Shown piece after piece: positions 13,891 to 20,149 of a stretch of 40,355 bases of DNA. A program made the position numbers and the translations under genes. This DNA comes from a virus, in IMG/VR virus record IMGVR_UViG_3300034018_000585, positions 1 through 40,355 of that record; one strand, given 5' to 3'. The notes under the pieces were generated by a model. That model ran no database searches. It saw only the letters and a list, made by a program, of their open reading frames with translations, and was not told the origin of the DNA. Position 1 is the first letter of the stretch. Each line of letters begins with the position of its first letter.

Positions 13891-14247
13891 ATGCGTAAGT
13901 CTGAATTGCTTGATCATTGGGCCAGCCTGAAGCCCGGCCTTCCCCTCAAGCCGCAAGCTATCCGCAACCGGCACAAGGGCTCTACCTACGGCCACGACGG
14001 TATCAGGATTGAAGGCTCGCCTGAATTCATCGACGCCATCCTTTCCCGCCTCCAGGACCTGCTCGCCTATGAGAACGCGGACACGCGGCTAGGCGTGGCC
14101 TATGCCCAAGTGACCGCCAAGCCGGGCAAGGATCATTCCGGCGGCGATCATGTCTGTTACGTCAAGTTTCATGAACGCGGCGATGAAGCCAAGATTGCTA
14201 ATCGCGCGTTCGGTGAAGTTACCTTCAGGCGGCCTCGCGCCGCCTGA
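13891..14247 (+). CDS. hypothetical early protein, 118 residues
   Basis: The ATG at 13891 is preceded by AGGAGATTGCACC, a ribosome-site segment repeated exactly before the next gene at 14275; the open frame upstream is ignored for this reason. The protein starts MRKSELLDHWASLKPGLPLK. The middle is helical (EFIDAILSRLQDLLAYENAD) and the end is His/Gly-rich and then basic (HSGGDHVCYVKFHERGDEAK). I do not recognise a domain. It is likely cytoplasmic. Confidence 0.65.
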   Translation: MRKSELLDHWASLKPGLPLKPQAIRNRHKGSTYGHDGIRIEGSPEFIDAILSRLQDLLAYENADTRLGVAYAQVTAKPGKDHSGGDHVCYVKFHERGDEAKIANRAFGEVTFRRPRAA

Positions 14248-14274
14248 TAGGCCCTCAATTCAGGAGATTGCACC

Positions 14275-14484
14275 ATGACCCGCCTCACAAATATGGACGG
14301 CCCCTCGCTTTTGCTGGAAATGTTCCGCCTGGACGTTCTGGACGGACTGGACAAAGCGGCGCGGCGCATCACTGAAAACCCGCTCGCAATGGGCGCAACG
14401 GATCAAGACTTGCCCGAACTTTTCCGGCTTGTTGATCGCCTTTTCGATGATGTTATGGCTAGGCAAAAGGGGTCCGCACTATGA
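14275..14484 (+). CDS. hypothetical early protein, 69 residues
   Basis: Starts MTRLTNMDGPSLLLEMFRLD after the repeated GGAGATTGCACC site. It is an all-helical acidic protein (ENPLAMGATDQDLPELFRLV) with no recognised motif. The stop overlaps the next start by ATGA. Confidence 0.6.
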   Translation: MTRLTNMDGPSLLLEMFRLDVLDGLDKAARRITENPLAMGATDQDLPELFRLVDRLFDDVMARQKGSAL

Positions 14485-14588
14485 CCCGCCTCATAGCCCT
14501 AGCCATGGAATTTGCCCTGACCGCCTTCACATTCGGCGCGTTGCTCTGGCTCATCATCGCCGCCTTCGTCGTGTTCGGTGGTCAATGA
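14481..14588 (+). CDS. 35-residue single-span membrane peptide
   Basis: Reads MTRLIALAMEFALTAFTFGA and continues through a hydrophobic stretch LLWLIIAAFVVF to a TGA at 14588. It overlaps both neighbours by ATGA, which is the main evidence that it is translated. It is almost entirely one membrane helix. Role unknown. Confidence 0.5.
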   Translation: MTRLIALAMEFALTAFTFGALLWLIIAAFVVFGGQ

Positions 14589-14908
14589 CCCGTTCAAAGA
14601 CGCCCGCATACACGCAAGCGGAGGACCTGCTATTGCTCCGCTTGCGTAATGACGGCGAGGCATGGGCGGATATGGCTCACGCCTTCCCCGGCCGCACACC
14701 GGCCAGCTTGCGCGGCCGCTATGGACAGATTGCCAAGACGCAAGAACGCCCGCCCATCGCCACGATTGACCCTGGCGACTACAAGGCCCAATGCGAGCGA
14801 CACGCCCGGATTGTCATGCGCCATGGCGGCTTTTGCGCGTTCAGCGACAACGGCGACAAGCGCGGCGCGTTCGGCATAACCCTGCCTATGATATGGCCCC
14901 AAAACTAA
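14585..14908 (+). CDS. SANT/Myb-like DNA-binding protein (GcrA-like N-domain)
   Basis: 107 residues from the ATG at 14585, overlapping the membrane peptide by ATGA. Residues about 9-50 (YTQAEDLLLLRLRNDGEAWA, then MAHAFPGRTPASLRGRYGQI) form a SANT-like trihelical fold of the kind found at the N-terminus of GcrA. The C-terminal half (DYKAQCERHARIVMRHGGFC) lacks the full GcrA Cys/His end. It is one of three such proteins here. It probably binds DNA or the host sigma factor; this is inferred from the fold only. Confidence 0.6.
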   Translation: MTRSKTPAYTQAEDLLLLRLRNDGEAWADMAHAFPGRTPASLRGRYGQIAKTQERPPIATIDPGDYKAQCERHARIVMRHGGFCAFSDNGDKRGAFGITLPMIWPQN

Positions 14909-14909
14909 T

Positions 14910-14961
14910 TTCATTTTTTCGCAAAAAGGCTATTGCATTACAAATCACCCTGGTTCATAGT
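14910..14961 (+). promoter_or_regulatory. early promoter, TTGCATTACAAATCA family
   Basis: TTGCAT (14933-14938), 17-bp spacer TACAAATCACCCTGGTT, CATAGT (14956-14961). Upstream, TTCA-N7-GCAA (14910-14924) keeps the right half of the operator-like element. It drives the membrane-protein gene at 15088. Confidence 0.6.
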
Positions 14962-15047
14962 CTGGTCATGGGGCGGCGGGCTTAGACCAGTCCGCGCGAT
15001 GTCCCCGACCCCCTCTCCGGGGCTGGGCTGTCCAGAATAGGAGGCGA

Positions 15048-15067
15048 GCCGGGGCGCTTCCCCCGGC
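15048..15067 (+). other. leader hairpin before 15088 gene
   Basis: GCCGGGG (15048-15054) pairs with CCCCGGC (15061-15067). It lies in a leader of about 120 bases, 20 bases before the start codon, with the ribosome site GAGGAGA outside the stem. No gene is seen between 14909 and 15087. Confidence 0.4.
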
Positions 15068-15087
15068 GCTCTTGAGGAGAAAGAGCA

Positions 15088-15255
15088 ATGTTCAAGAACC
15101 CCTGGTTCCTTACCGCCGCCGCCTATTTCGCCATTGCCTATGCCGTCATGGCGTTCGGATCGCCCGCGATGGAAAGCGTCCTCCGCAATGTCGCCCCGTG
15201 GGCGTTCGGGGCGTGGCTGTGGACCGGCATGTCCCGCTTGACGCGGGACGCCTAG
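15088..15255 (+). CDS. small membrane protein, 55 residues
   Basis: The frame starts MFKNPWFLTAAAYFAIAYAV at the ATG at 15088 with GAGGAGAAAGAGCA upstream and ends at a TAG at 15255. Two hydrophobic segments (about residues 5-22 and 36-49) suggest a small membrane protein with both ends on one side. It has its own promoter and sits between two early promoters, so it is a single-gene unit. Function is unknown; small early membrane proteins in phages often act in superinfection exclusion, but nothing here proves that. Confidence 0.6.
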   Translation: MFKNPWFLTAAAYFAIAYAVMAFGSPAMESVLRNVAPWAFGAWLWTGMSRLTRDA

Positions 15256-15262
15256 CCCAAGG

Positions 15263-15291
15263 TTGCATTACAAATCACCCCGGTATAACGT
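15263..15291 (+). promoter_or_regulatory. early promoter, TTGCATTACAAATCA family
   Basis: TTGCAT (15263-15268), 17-bp spacer TACAAATCACCCCGGTA, TAACGT (15286-15291); TATAAC at 15284 is an alternative -10 with a short spacer. It starts 8 bp after the previous stop and would drive the long early operon from 15319. Confidence 0.6.
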
Positions 15292-15318
15292 CAATCATCG
15301 CTTAGAGGAGAAAACGCG

Positions 15319-15540
15319 ATGTCCCAAGTTGTTAAGTTTGAGCCCGGCAAGACCTACGCCACGCGCTCCATCGTTGATGCTGATTATATCATCCGCGCCA
15401 CGATTGACCGCCGGACGGCGCGTAGCGTGTGGGTGGACGGCAAAGCTTTCCGCGTTGATGTGTATGACGGCGCGGAATTCATCCGGCCCTGGGGACGCTA
15501 TTCCATGTGCCCCGTTATCCGCGCCGACCGTGCGGCCTAG
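15319..15540 (+). CDS. hypothetical early protein, 73 residues
   Basis: Starts MSQVVKFEPGKTYATRSIVD after GAGGAGAAAACGCG. It looks like a compact beta protein: alternating strands DYIIRATIDRRTARSVWVDG and KAFRVDVYDGAEFI. I have seen similar short 'PGKTYxTRS' proteins in alphaproteobacterial phages, but the role is unknown. It is the first gene of the operon that runs to 19885. Confidence 0.65.
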   Translation: MSQVVKFEPGKTYATRSIVDADYIIRATIDRRTARSVWVDGKAFRVDVYDGAEFIRPWGRYSMCPVIRADRAA

Positions 15541-15543
15541 TCC

Positions 15544-16074
15544 ATGACCCCCCCCTGGACCCCCGAACAAGACCGCCAGCTTCTAGACCTGCAAGCTGGC
15601 GGTCATAGCGCCACCGAGATTGGCCGCACCATGCACAAGACGCGCAACGCCATCATAGGCCGTCTGTGGCGTCTCAGGCAGGTCGGCCTTGGCCTACCCG
15701 TCCGTAAGGCTGGCAAACGCGCTACGCTCCCCAAAGAGCCCAAGCCGGAGCCCGTGTTGCGCTATCCCAAGGAAAAGCCCGTCACGCTATCCACCGCCGC
15801 CAATATCGGCACGCCGCCACCCAAAGCACACATTACCAAGCGGCCTTGGCGCGAAGTCATGGACGAAGCCTTTTCGCCCATCCCAGGATCACGCCCGACG
15901 CGGCTTATGGACCGTGCCCCCATGTCTTGCGCGTGGCCTGTAGGCGGCGACGGCGAGGGGCTGTTAAGTTGCGCCATGCCCACTACCGGGCATGTCTATT
16001 GCGACCATCACCGGCGGATTGCCTATGTCCAGGCAAAGCCGCTAGACGTTAAACGCTACATGAGGATGAGATAA
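15544..16074 (+). CDS. GcrA-like cell-cycle regulator homologue
   Basis: 176 residues. The N-terminal domain WTPEQDRQLLDLQAGGHSAT (residues 5-24) continues to EIGRTMHKTRNAIIGRLWRL, the GcrA SANT-like fold. The C-terminal part has C129 in SCAWPVGGDGEG, C143, and VYCDHH at 152-156, matching the GcrA C-terminal CxWP and CxHH pattern that binds the sigma-70 domain 2. In Caulobacter GcrA activates sigma-70 promoters near methylated GANTC sites. Here it would redirect host RNA polymerase or mimic the host factor. The middle is proline/lysine-rich linker. The family assignment is strong; target promoters are not known. Confidence 0.85.
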   Translation: MTPPWTPEQDRQLLDLQAGGHSATEIGRTMHKTRNAIIGRLWRLRQVGLGLPVRKAGKRATLPKEPKPEPVLRYPKEKPVTLSTAANIGTPPPKAHITKRPWREVMDEAFSPIPGSRPTRLMDRAPMSCAWPVGGDGEGLLSCAMPTTGHVYCDHHRRIAYVQAKPLDVKRYMRMR

Positions 16075-16075
16075 C

Positions 16076-16531
16076 ATGACACCTGAAGAACTGGACGAAG
16101 CGCGAGCCAAGGAGGCTTGGCGCAAGTGTGATGCCTTGGGTTTTGGAAAAGACTATGAAAGCCCCGCCATCATCGCCGCCCGCTTAGCCCGCGAAGGCTG
16201 GACCCCGCCGCCGCCCGTTGATCCTGAGGTGCTGGCATATCGGGAGTGGGAGGTTAGCCAGCTTACAGATCACTTCGACCGGGAGAAAGTGCTTGCTGGA
16301 AAATGGGACCGAGGCGTCACCGCAACCGCCTACCTCGCCGGAGCCCGCATGGCCCGAGAGCAGGAACAGGAGCGGGCGAAGGTGCTGGTCGAGCCTGCCG
16401 AGGCTATCGTCAACCGCGCCGTGAGGGGGACGGGCTCAAACGATCTCCGCTGGCCCCACATCCTCAAAGCCGCCCGGCGGTTGGAGAAGGGCCTGAACGC
16501 CTACAAGGCCGGGAAGGAGGCGGGCAAATGA
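16076..16531 (+). CDS. hypothetical early protein, 151 residues
   Basis: Starts MTPEELDEARAKEAWRKCDA one base after the GcrA-like stop, with GAGGATGAG inside the previous gene. It is helical and charged. The central segment GVTATAYLAGARMAREQEQE resembles segments of small coiled phage proteins of this region. It ends AYKAGKEAGK, a variant of the KEAD ends of the genes that follow. The stop overlaps the next gene by ATGA. Confidence 0.6.
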   Translation: MTPEELDEARAKEAWRKCDALGFGKDYESPAIIAARLAREGWTPPPPVDPEVLAYREWEVSQLTDHFDREKVLAGKWDRGVTATAYLAGARMAREQEQERAKVLVEPAEAIVNRAVRGTGSNDLRWPHILKAARRLEKGLNAYKAGKEAGK

Positions 16532-16710
16532 CCCCCACCGAACAAGCCCGCAAAGCCGTAGGCTACGCGCTCGAAGAGGCCGAGATGTTTGACGGCATGA
16601 GCCGCCAGGACGTTGAACGCCACCATGCCGCCTTGGCCGCTATGCCTGACACGCTATTGGTATCGCTGGCCCGCCAGCTATGGACCGTTAAGAGGGAGAC
16701 GATGCGATGA
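16528..16710 (+). CDS. small hypothetical protein, 60 residues
   Basis: Starts MTPTEQARKAVGYALEEAEM at the ATG at 16528, inside AAATGA of the previous stop. All-helical and amphipathic (DVERHHAALAAMPDTLLVSL). Overlaps the next gene by ATGA. No known domain. Confidence 0.6.
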   Translation: MTPTEQARKAVGYALEEAEMFDGMSRQDVERHHAALAAMPDTLLVSLARQLWTVKRETMR

Positions 16711-17033
16711 GCAAACTTATTGAAGGCCCCGGAGACGACCTAGTTTGGGAGTCTGAGGACGACGCTACCCGCTGGGTAGATAGCCACCCCGAACTTACTT
16801 ACGCGGAAGAGATGGAGGCCGCAGCGAAGGCCTACCGCGCCGGTCGGGCCGCATCCGCCGAACGGATCAAGGCACTGGAGGAGGCTCTGAGGCCGCTGGA
16901 CGAGTGTGCGATTATTGGATCGGACTCTGGGTCGCGGCGGGCTTGGAATCCGGACGATCACGGCGCGCGATACTTCATTACCTACAGAGAAATCCGCCGC
17001 GCCCGCGCTCTGCTCAAGGAGGCTGACCAATGA
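16707..17033 (+). CDS. hypothetical early protein with ASAERIKALEE helix
   Basis: 108 residues starting MSKLIEGPGDDLVWESEDDA. The helix RAGRAASAERIKALEEALRP recurs almost exactly in the next gene (QAASAERIKALEEENAAL) and in part at 17987 (DRIKALELM). The end LLKEADQ is encoded by the boundary element AAGGAGGCTGACC, which is also the ribosome site of the next gene. No catalytic motif. It is probably a small helical accessory protein. Confidence 0.6.
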   Translation: MSKLIEGPGDDLVWESEDDATRWVDSHPELTYAEEMEAAAKAYRAGRAASAERIKALEEALRPLDECAIIGSDSGSRRAWNPDDHGARYFITYREIRRARALLKEADQ

Positions 17034-17506
17034 CTGAACCCGACGAGGCCCTGCTGTGGGCGAGGGACCATGAACTTAGGTCGCTTTTGGCGGCAGCTTC
17101 TCCCGGCCCTTGGCACCACGTTAACGCTGGCAAGGTTTCACGCAAGACGCGCACCGTTCACGGCACGGTTCCCGCCGAGCCCATCGACTATGTGTCAACA
17201 TGGCCCGGCCTTGGAACCCCTCCCGGCCACCGCGTTATCGTGCATCGTGAAGCCGGGGCTCGCACGGCTGATCTGGCGCTGATTGCCGAAGCCCCGGCCC
17301 TAGCTTCGGAAGTCCTCAATCTCCGCGCCGGTCAGGCCGCATCCGCCGAGCGGATCAAGGCGCTGGAGGAGGAGAACGCCGCCTTGGAGGAAATGGCGGG
17401 AAACCTTCAGGTCCGCATGAGCGACATGCTGGAGCGGCTGGAGGAGCGATACCCCGAGGACTTCGTGTGGCTAACAGAAGAACCCGCAAAGGAGGCTGAC
17501 CAGTGA
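17030..17506 (+). CDS. Ead/Ea22-like coiled-coil protein
   Basis: 158 residues. The N-terminal LRSLLAAASPGPWHHVNAGK has the LxxxxxATPGPW-type motif of Ead/Ea22-like phage proteins, followed by ARTADLALIAEAPALASEVL, also typical, and then a coiled coil (SAERIKALEEENAALEEMAG). Ead/Ea22 proteins are common in phage early regions; their role is not well known. It ends EEPAKEADQ through the shared boundary element. The start overlaps the previous stop as ATGA. Confidence 0.65.
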   Translation: MTEPDEALLWARDHELRSLLAAASPGPWHHVNAGKVSRKTRTVHGTVPAEPIDYVSTWPGLGTPPGHRVIVHREAGARTADLALIAEAPALASEVLNLRAGQAASAERIKALEEENAALEEMAGNLQVRMSDMLERLEERYPEDFVWLTEEPAKEADQ

Positions 17507-17805
17507 CTGACTGGATCGAACACGACGGCGGACCCCAGCCGGTCGCGGATGATGTGTGGGTGTATGTCGTGGACCCCATCGACGGCAATTATCAAAGCGC
17601 GTCTGACGAAGTCGATTGGCCCAACGCGGAACGATACCGCGTCCTCAACCAGCACCTGATCGACGCCGCCCGGCTAGAAGGCATCCGGCTAGGGCTGGAG
17701 GCTGCTGCGAGGGAGGCCGTCAATTGGGCTGTCATGCCCGCCAACTTTGACGCCGCCATCCGCCTACTCGACCCCGCCACCATCGCAAAGGAGGCTGACC
17801 GGTGA
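17503..17805 (+). CDS. DWIEH-domain protein, paralogue 1
   Basis: 100 residues; a GTG at 17503 overlapping the previous stop is the start. It opens MTDWIEHDGGPQPVADDVWV with an ASDEVDWPNAERYRVLNQH block, the small 'DWI-xH-xGG-xCPV...V-V...A...W...YRV' domain widespread in phage accessory regions. A helical tail follows (IRLGLEAAAREAVNWAVM). Paralogues with the same opening lie at 18843 and 19250. Function of this domain is unknown to me. Ends IAKEADR through the boundary element. Confidence 0.65.
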   Translation: MTDWIEHDGGPQPVADDVWVYVVDPIDGNYQSASDEVDWPNAERYRVLNQHLIDAARLEGIRLGLEAAAREAVNWAVMPANFDAAIRLLDPATIAKEADR

Positions 17806-17990
17806 GTGAGGTCCACGTTGAGGTGAAGTGCATCAACGCGCATGACAGGTGCTTTGAAGGCGGCCCCTGTCCGCTTTGCGAGGTGGTCCGCTACCGGGAC
17901 GAACAGGGCCGGTTTGTCAAACCCAGGGGGCGCTCCTCGTTAAATGAGGCTCTGGCCGCCGCTCTGCATGTCAAGGAGGCTGACCGGTGA
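17802..17990 (+). CDS. small Cys-containing hypothetical protein
   Basis: 62 residues from a GTG at 17802. Four cysteines lie in an ordered pattern: KCINAHDRCFEGGPCPLCEV, i.e. C-x7-C-x5-C-x2-C. This may bind a metal ion. It ends HVKEADR. The GTGA overlap and strong ribosome site support translation. Confidence 0.55.
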   Translation: MSEVHVEVKCINAHDRCFEGGPCPLCEVVRYRDEQGRFVKPRGRSSLNEALAAALHVKEADR

Positions 17991-18157
17991 GTGACGATGA
18001 CCGCATCAAGGCGCTGGAGTTGATGGCGGTGCTGTCCGAGATTTTCAATCGCCCTGAGTTGAGCAGAGTGCGGTGGGAGGAGCCGGATCGCGTTACCTAT
18101 CTCATTCGTCGTGCTGGCTTTCTCGCCGGGTTTCTTGCCGGGGAGGCTGACCAGTGA
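17987..18157 (+). CDS. small hypothetical protein, 56 residues
   Basis: Starts with GTG at 17987, reads MSDDDRIKALELMAVLSEIF, and ends FLAGEADQ at the TGA at 18157. The RIKALE segment repeats that of two upstream genes. It is helical, with a mildly hydrophobic second half (RRAGFLAGFLAG). The boundary element on both sides makes it part of the coupled series. Confidence 0.55.
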   Translation: MSDDDRIKALELMAVLSEIFNRPELSRVRWEEPDRVTYLIRRAGFLAGFLAGEADQ

Positions 18158-18318
18158 ACCCTAGTTGGTTGATCCTCCATATCGTTGACGCCCTGCGCGT
18201 CCCGTCGCCCCCGCCGCATCCCGCTGACGGCTACTGCTCCGACGCTCTGGCCTTCGGGCTAGGCGTGGCGGCTGTCGTTTCGTTCGTCGCTATTCTCGTA
18301 TGGGGAGTGCTGCCGTGA
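18154..18318 (+). CDS. small membrane protein, 54 residues
   Basis: Starts with GTG at 18154 inside the boundary element and reads MNPSWLILHIVDALRVPSPP. One clear membrane helix lies near the C-terminus (GLGVAAVVSFVAILVWGV). A proline-rich stretch precedes it. The TGA at 18318 overlaps the next GTG. Unknown role. Confidence 0.5.
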   Translation: MNPSWLILHIVDALRVPSPPPHPADGYCSDALAFGLGVAAVVSFVAILVWGVLP

Positions 18319-18497
18319 GTTTTGAACGACAAATCAGCCTGATGGTTATGTTTTGGGTTGGCGTCATGGGTTTTGCCCTATTCGCAAGCGAGTGGAAAAG
18401 CTGGCCCTTGCGAAAACGGGCTCTCGCCGTCGCATGGCTGGTCTTCTGGCTTGGCCCGCCGCTGTATTTCATCTGGACCAAAGGAGTGCTGGGATGA
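18315..18497 (+). CDS. small two-span membrane protein
   Basis: 60 residues starting with GTG at 18315, preferred over the ATG at 18300 because GGGGAG precedes it and it keeps the stop-start overlap of the series. MSFERQISLMVMFWVGVMGF leads into a first membrane helix (about residues 8-24). A second spans ALAVAWLVFWLGPPLYFIW. The short loop between is basic. Function unknown. Confidence 0.55.
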   Translation: MSFERQISLMVMFWVGVMGFALFASEWKSWPLRKRALAVAWLVFWLGPPLYFIWTKGVLG

Positions 18498-18670
18498 CCT
18501 ACCCCAAAGAACTGCAAGACTACTACGACGCGCATGATCGGATGATGGACGCGGAGCGTGGATGGAATTCTCTGCATTACCATTGGCCGCTCTTTTTCGG
18601 CCTCTACAAGATCGCCCGATACAACGCCGTCAAGGCTGGCTATCTGCCCGAGCGACCGGAGTTTGGCTAA
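18494..18670 (+). CDS. small hypothetical protein, 58 residues
   Basis: Starts MTYPKELQDYYDAHDRMMDA at the ATG overlapping the previous TGA. Rich in Tyr, His and Trp; no membrane helix is clear. The stop TAA overlaps the next start as TAATG. No family recognised. Confidence 0.55.
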   Translation: MTYPKELQDYYDAHDRMMDAERGWNSLHYHWPLFFGLYKIARYNAVKAGYLPERPEFG

Positions 18671-18846
18671 TGGCCGGGCGCCCGGTTGAATGGACCAAAG
18701 AGGAGGACGCCACGCTTTATGCCATGTGGCGGGACGGATATACTGCCCGCCTGATCGCGCTGGAATTGGGCAAGTCCCGTAGCGCGGTCCTGGGGCGAAT
18801 GTATCGACTGGGATTCAAGAAACAGCATGTTGAGGGGACGTTATGA
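18670..18846 (+). CDS. GcrA-like N-domain only protein
   Basis: 58 residues. WTKEEDATLYAMWRDGYTAR (residues 8-27) and LGKSRSAVLGRMYRLGF form the same SANT-like DNA-binding fold as the N-terminus of GcrA and of the gene at 15544. The C-terminal sigma-binding Cys/His part is absent, so it could compete for DNA sites without activating, as a natural antagonist. This is inferred from domain content. It overlaps the next gene by ATGA. Confidence 0.65.
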   Translation: MAGRPVEWTKEEDATLYAMWRDGYTARLIALELGKSRSAVLGRMYRLGFKKQHVEGTL

Positions 18847-19229
18847 CCGACTGGATCGAACACACCGGCGACACCTGCCCGGTAGACCCTGAGACGGTGG
18901 TGGAGGTGCGGGTGAGCCCGATGGGCGGGGCTTATGTTGCGCGTGCAGGGAGCCTTTATTGGGATAAGCGACATTGGTCCCACTACCGCATCGTCACCCC
19001 CGCCAAGCCCCCGGAGCCCGAGGAGCCGTTTGCGCCGTGGGATAGCTGGCCGAAAAGGTCGAGCGAGGCGCTGCCGTCTGAACCCGACCTCATCAACCTC
19101 CGTCTGGAGTGCCTGAAGCTGGCGCTTTCGGTTCCACAATCTCAAAGGGATTTTATAGATTTGGAGGATTTAGCCGAAGCATACCTTTATTACGTCCTTA
19201 ATGGCCCGATGAGCAAACCCAAGGAATAA
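18843..19229 (+). CDS. DWIEH-domain protein, paralogue 2
   Basis: 128 residues beginning MTDWIEHTGDTCPVDPETVV, followed by VEVRVSPMGGAYVARAG and a W...YRI block, i.e. the full form of the domain. A linker and a second helical part follow (ESLRLECLK-type helices and LEDLAEAYLYYVLNGPM). It overlaps the preceding GcrA-like gene by ATGA. The repeated opening nucleotide segment is shared with the 17503 and 19250 genes, so these arose by duplication. Confidence 0.65.
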   Translation: MTDWIEHTGDTCPVDPETVVEVRVSPMGGAYVARAGSLYWDKRHWSHYRIVTPAKPPEPEEPFAPWDSWPKRSSEALPSEPDLINLRLECLKLALSVPQSQRDFIDLEDLAEAYLYYVLNGPMSKPKE

Positions 19230-19249
19230 CCATGTTTGAGGAAAACACT

Positions 19250-19429
19250 ATGACCGACTGGATCGAACACACAACCGACACCTGCCCGGTTGACGCTAAG
19301 ACCCGCGTCCGCGTCCACCTGGAGGGCAAGGACAAAGAGGATAGCTTTGTTTGTTACGCGGAAGCGTGGAATTGGGCGAAAAATGCTGAACACCGCATTG
19401 CCCGCTATGCCCTTTACGAGGCCGCTTAA
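19250..19429 (+). CDS. DWIEH-domain protein, paralogue 3
   Basis: 59 residues from the ATG at 19250, chosen because its paralogues begin MTDWIEH and GAGG lies 8 bases upstream; an ATG at 19232 with AAGGA upstream is a real alternative. It reads MTDWIEHTTDTCPVDAKTRV and then VHLEGKDKEDSFVCYAEAW. It is the shortest copy, domain only. Confidence 0.6.
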   Translation: MTDWIEHTTDTCPVDAKTRVRVHLEGKDKEDSFVCYAEAWNWAKNAEHRIARYALYEAA

Positions 19430-19438
19430 GGCATAACC

Positions 19439-19885
19439 ATGTTTGAATGGGGCTATCTACCGCCGCGCAAGGACCAGCGGCCTAACCAGCATCGCCTCAC
19501 GCCCGAGCAGATGGAGGAAGGCCGGATTAAGGGCCGGAAGTCCAGCAAGGGCAAACTACGCGGCGATGCGGCCTATTACCGCGCCTTGCGGGCGCTCAGG
19601 CGCACTCATTCGACCAAGGGCGTTGAAGCCGCCAACCAATGGAAAAAGGACAACCCGGAGGAATTCAGCCGCCGGGTTTCCAAGGCCATGAAAACGGCTA
19701 TCCATAAATCCTGGGCTACGCGGAAGATCAATCGTGCAATTCAATTGCGCGGGGACTCGAAAGCGTATAAAAGACCCCCGCGAGTTGAGTTGAAGAAAAA
19801 GAATTCCTCGCCGCCCCCCTCGCGTGTCTCTCCTCCATGCGAGGGGGGCAACCCTTCTGAAAATAAGGCTGTGGACAAGGCGTGA
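19439..19885 (+). CDS. basic hypothetical protein, 148 residues
   Basis: Starts MFEWGYLPPRKDQRPNQHRL. It is very basic (GRIKGRKSSKGKLRG, then ALRALRRTHSTKG) with no membrane helix, so nucleic-acid binding is likely. The C-terminal 40 residues are low-complexity (RPPRVELKKKNSSPPPSRVS). No HNH or other nuclease motif is evident. It is the last gene of the rightward early operon. Confidence 0.6.
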   Translation: MFEWGYLPPRKDQRPNQHRLTPEQMEEGRIKGRKSSKGKLRGDAAYYRALRALRRTHSTKGVEAANQWKKDNPEEFSRRVSKAMKTAIHKSWATRKINRAIQLRGDSKAYKRPPRVELKKKNSSPPPSRVSPPCEGGNPSENKAVDKA

Positions 19886-20048
19886 GGCTTGGGGCATAGT
19901 CCTGCTTCCGCCTTTCTTTTTGGCTCAAGGCGGTTTGGAGTTCTTGAATATAGCCAAGGCGTCACGCGGATTGGAGCCGCGTTTCGCATATCCGCCCCAG
20001 CGGTTTACCGTTGGGCCTCCCGGGGTTCCGGCTTCGGGCATATCCACC

Positions 20049-20068
20049 CTCACGGCTTCGGTCGTGAG
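20049..20068 (+). other. hairpin with TTCG tetraloop
   Basis: CTCACGGC and GTCGTGAG pair around a TTCG loop (one G-U pair), a stable structure in RNA. It sits next to a second hairpin in the space between convergent genes. Confidence 0.45.
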
Positions 20069-20072
20069 TCGC

Positions 20073-20103
20073 AGGGCCGGGGGCAACCTCGGCCCTTGCT
20101 TTA
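20073..20103 (+). terminator. possible terminator after the early operon
   Basis: AGGGCCG (20073-20079) pairs with CGGCCCT (20090-20096) and is followed by TGCTTTAT, a weak T-rich tract. It lies between the plus-strand early operon and the minus-strand primase-helicase gene. Confidence 0.4.
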
Positions 20104-20129
20104 TAACCCGTAGCTTATGGACCGCGCAT

Positions 20130-20144
20130 GCGGATATAATCCGC
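20130..20144. promoter_or_regulatory. palindrome enclosing a perfect TATAAT
   Basis: GCGGAT-ATA-ATCCGC is an inverted repeat whose centre contains TATAAT (20135-20140). No good -35 box lies 17 bp upstream. It may be an operator over a -10 box for the short frame at 20150. Confidence 0.35.
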
Positions 20145-20149
20145 GCGTT

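Larger units (their letters stand above)
17016..18157 (+). repeat. repeated gene-boundary element AAGGAGGCTGACC(A/G)(A/G)TGA
   Basis: The element occurs at 17016-17033, 17489-17506, 17788-17805, 17973-17990 and 18140-18157 (the last begins GGGG). Each copy encodes the C-terminal (K/G)EAD(Q/R) of one gene, a perfect Shine-Dalgarno for the next, and the overlapping stop-start. It links six otherwise different genes. Confidence 0.85.

Noticed and set aside
19960-20000. tRNA-like T-arm on the minus strand (CGCGG-CTCCAAT-CCGCG)
   Set aside because: The loop departs from TTCRANY and no acceptor, D- or anticodon stem can be formed with flanking bases; so no tRNA and no evidence of an attachment site.
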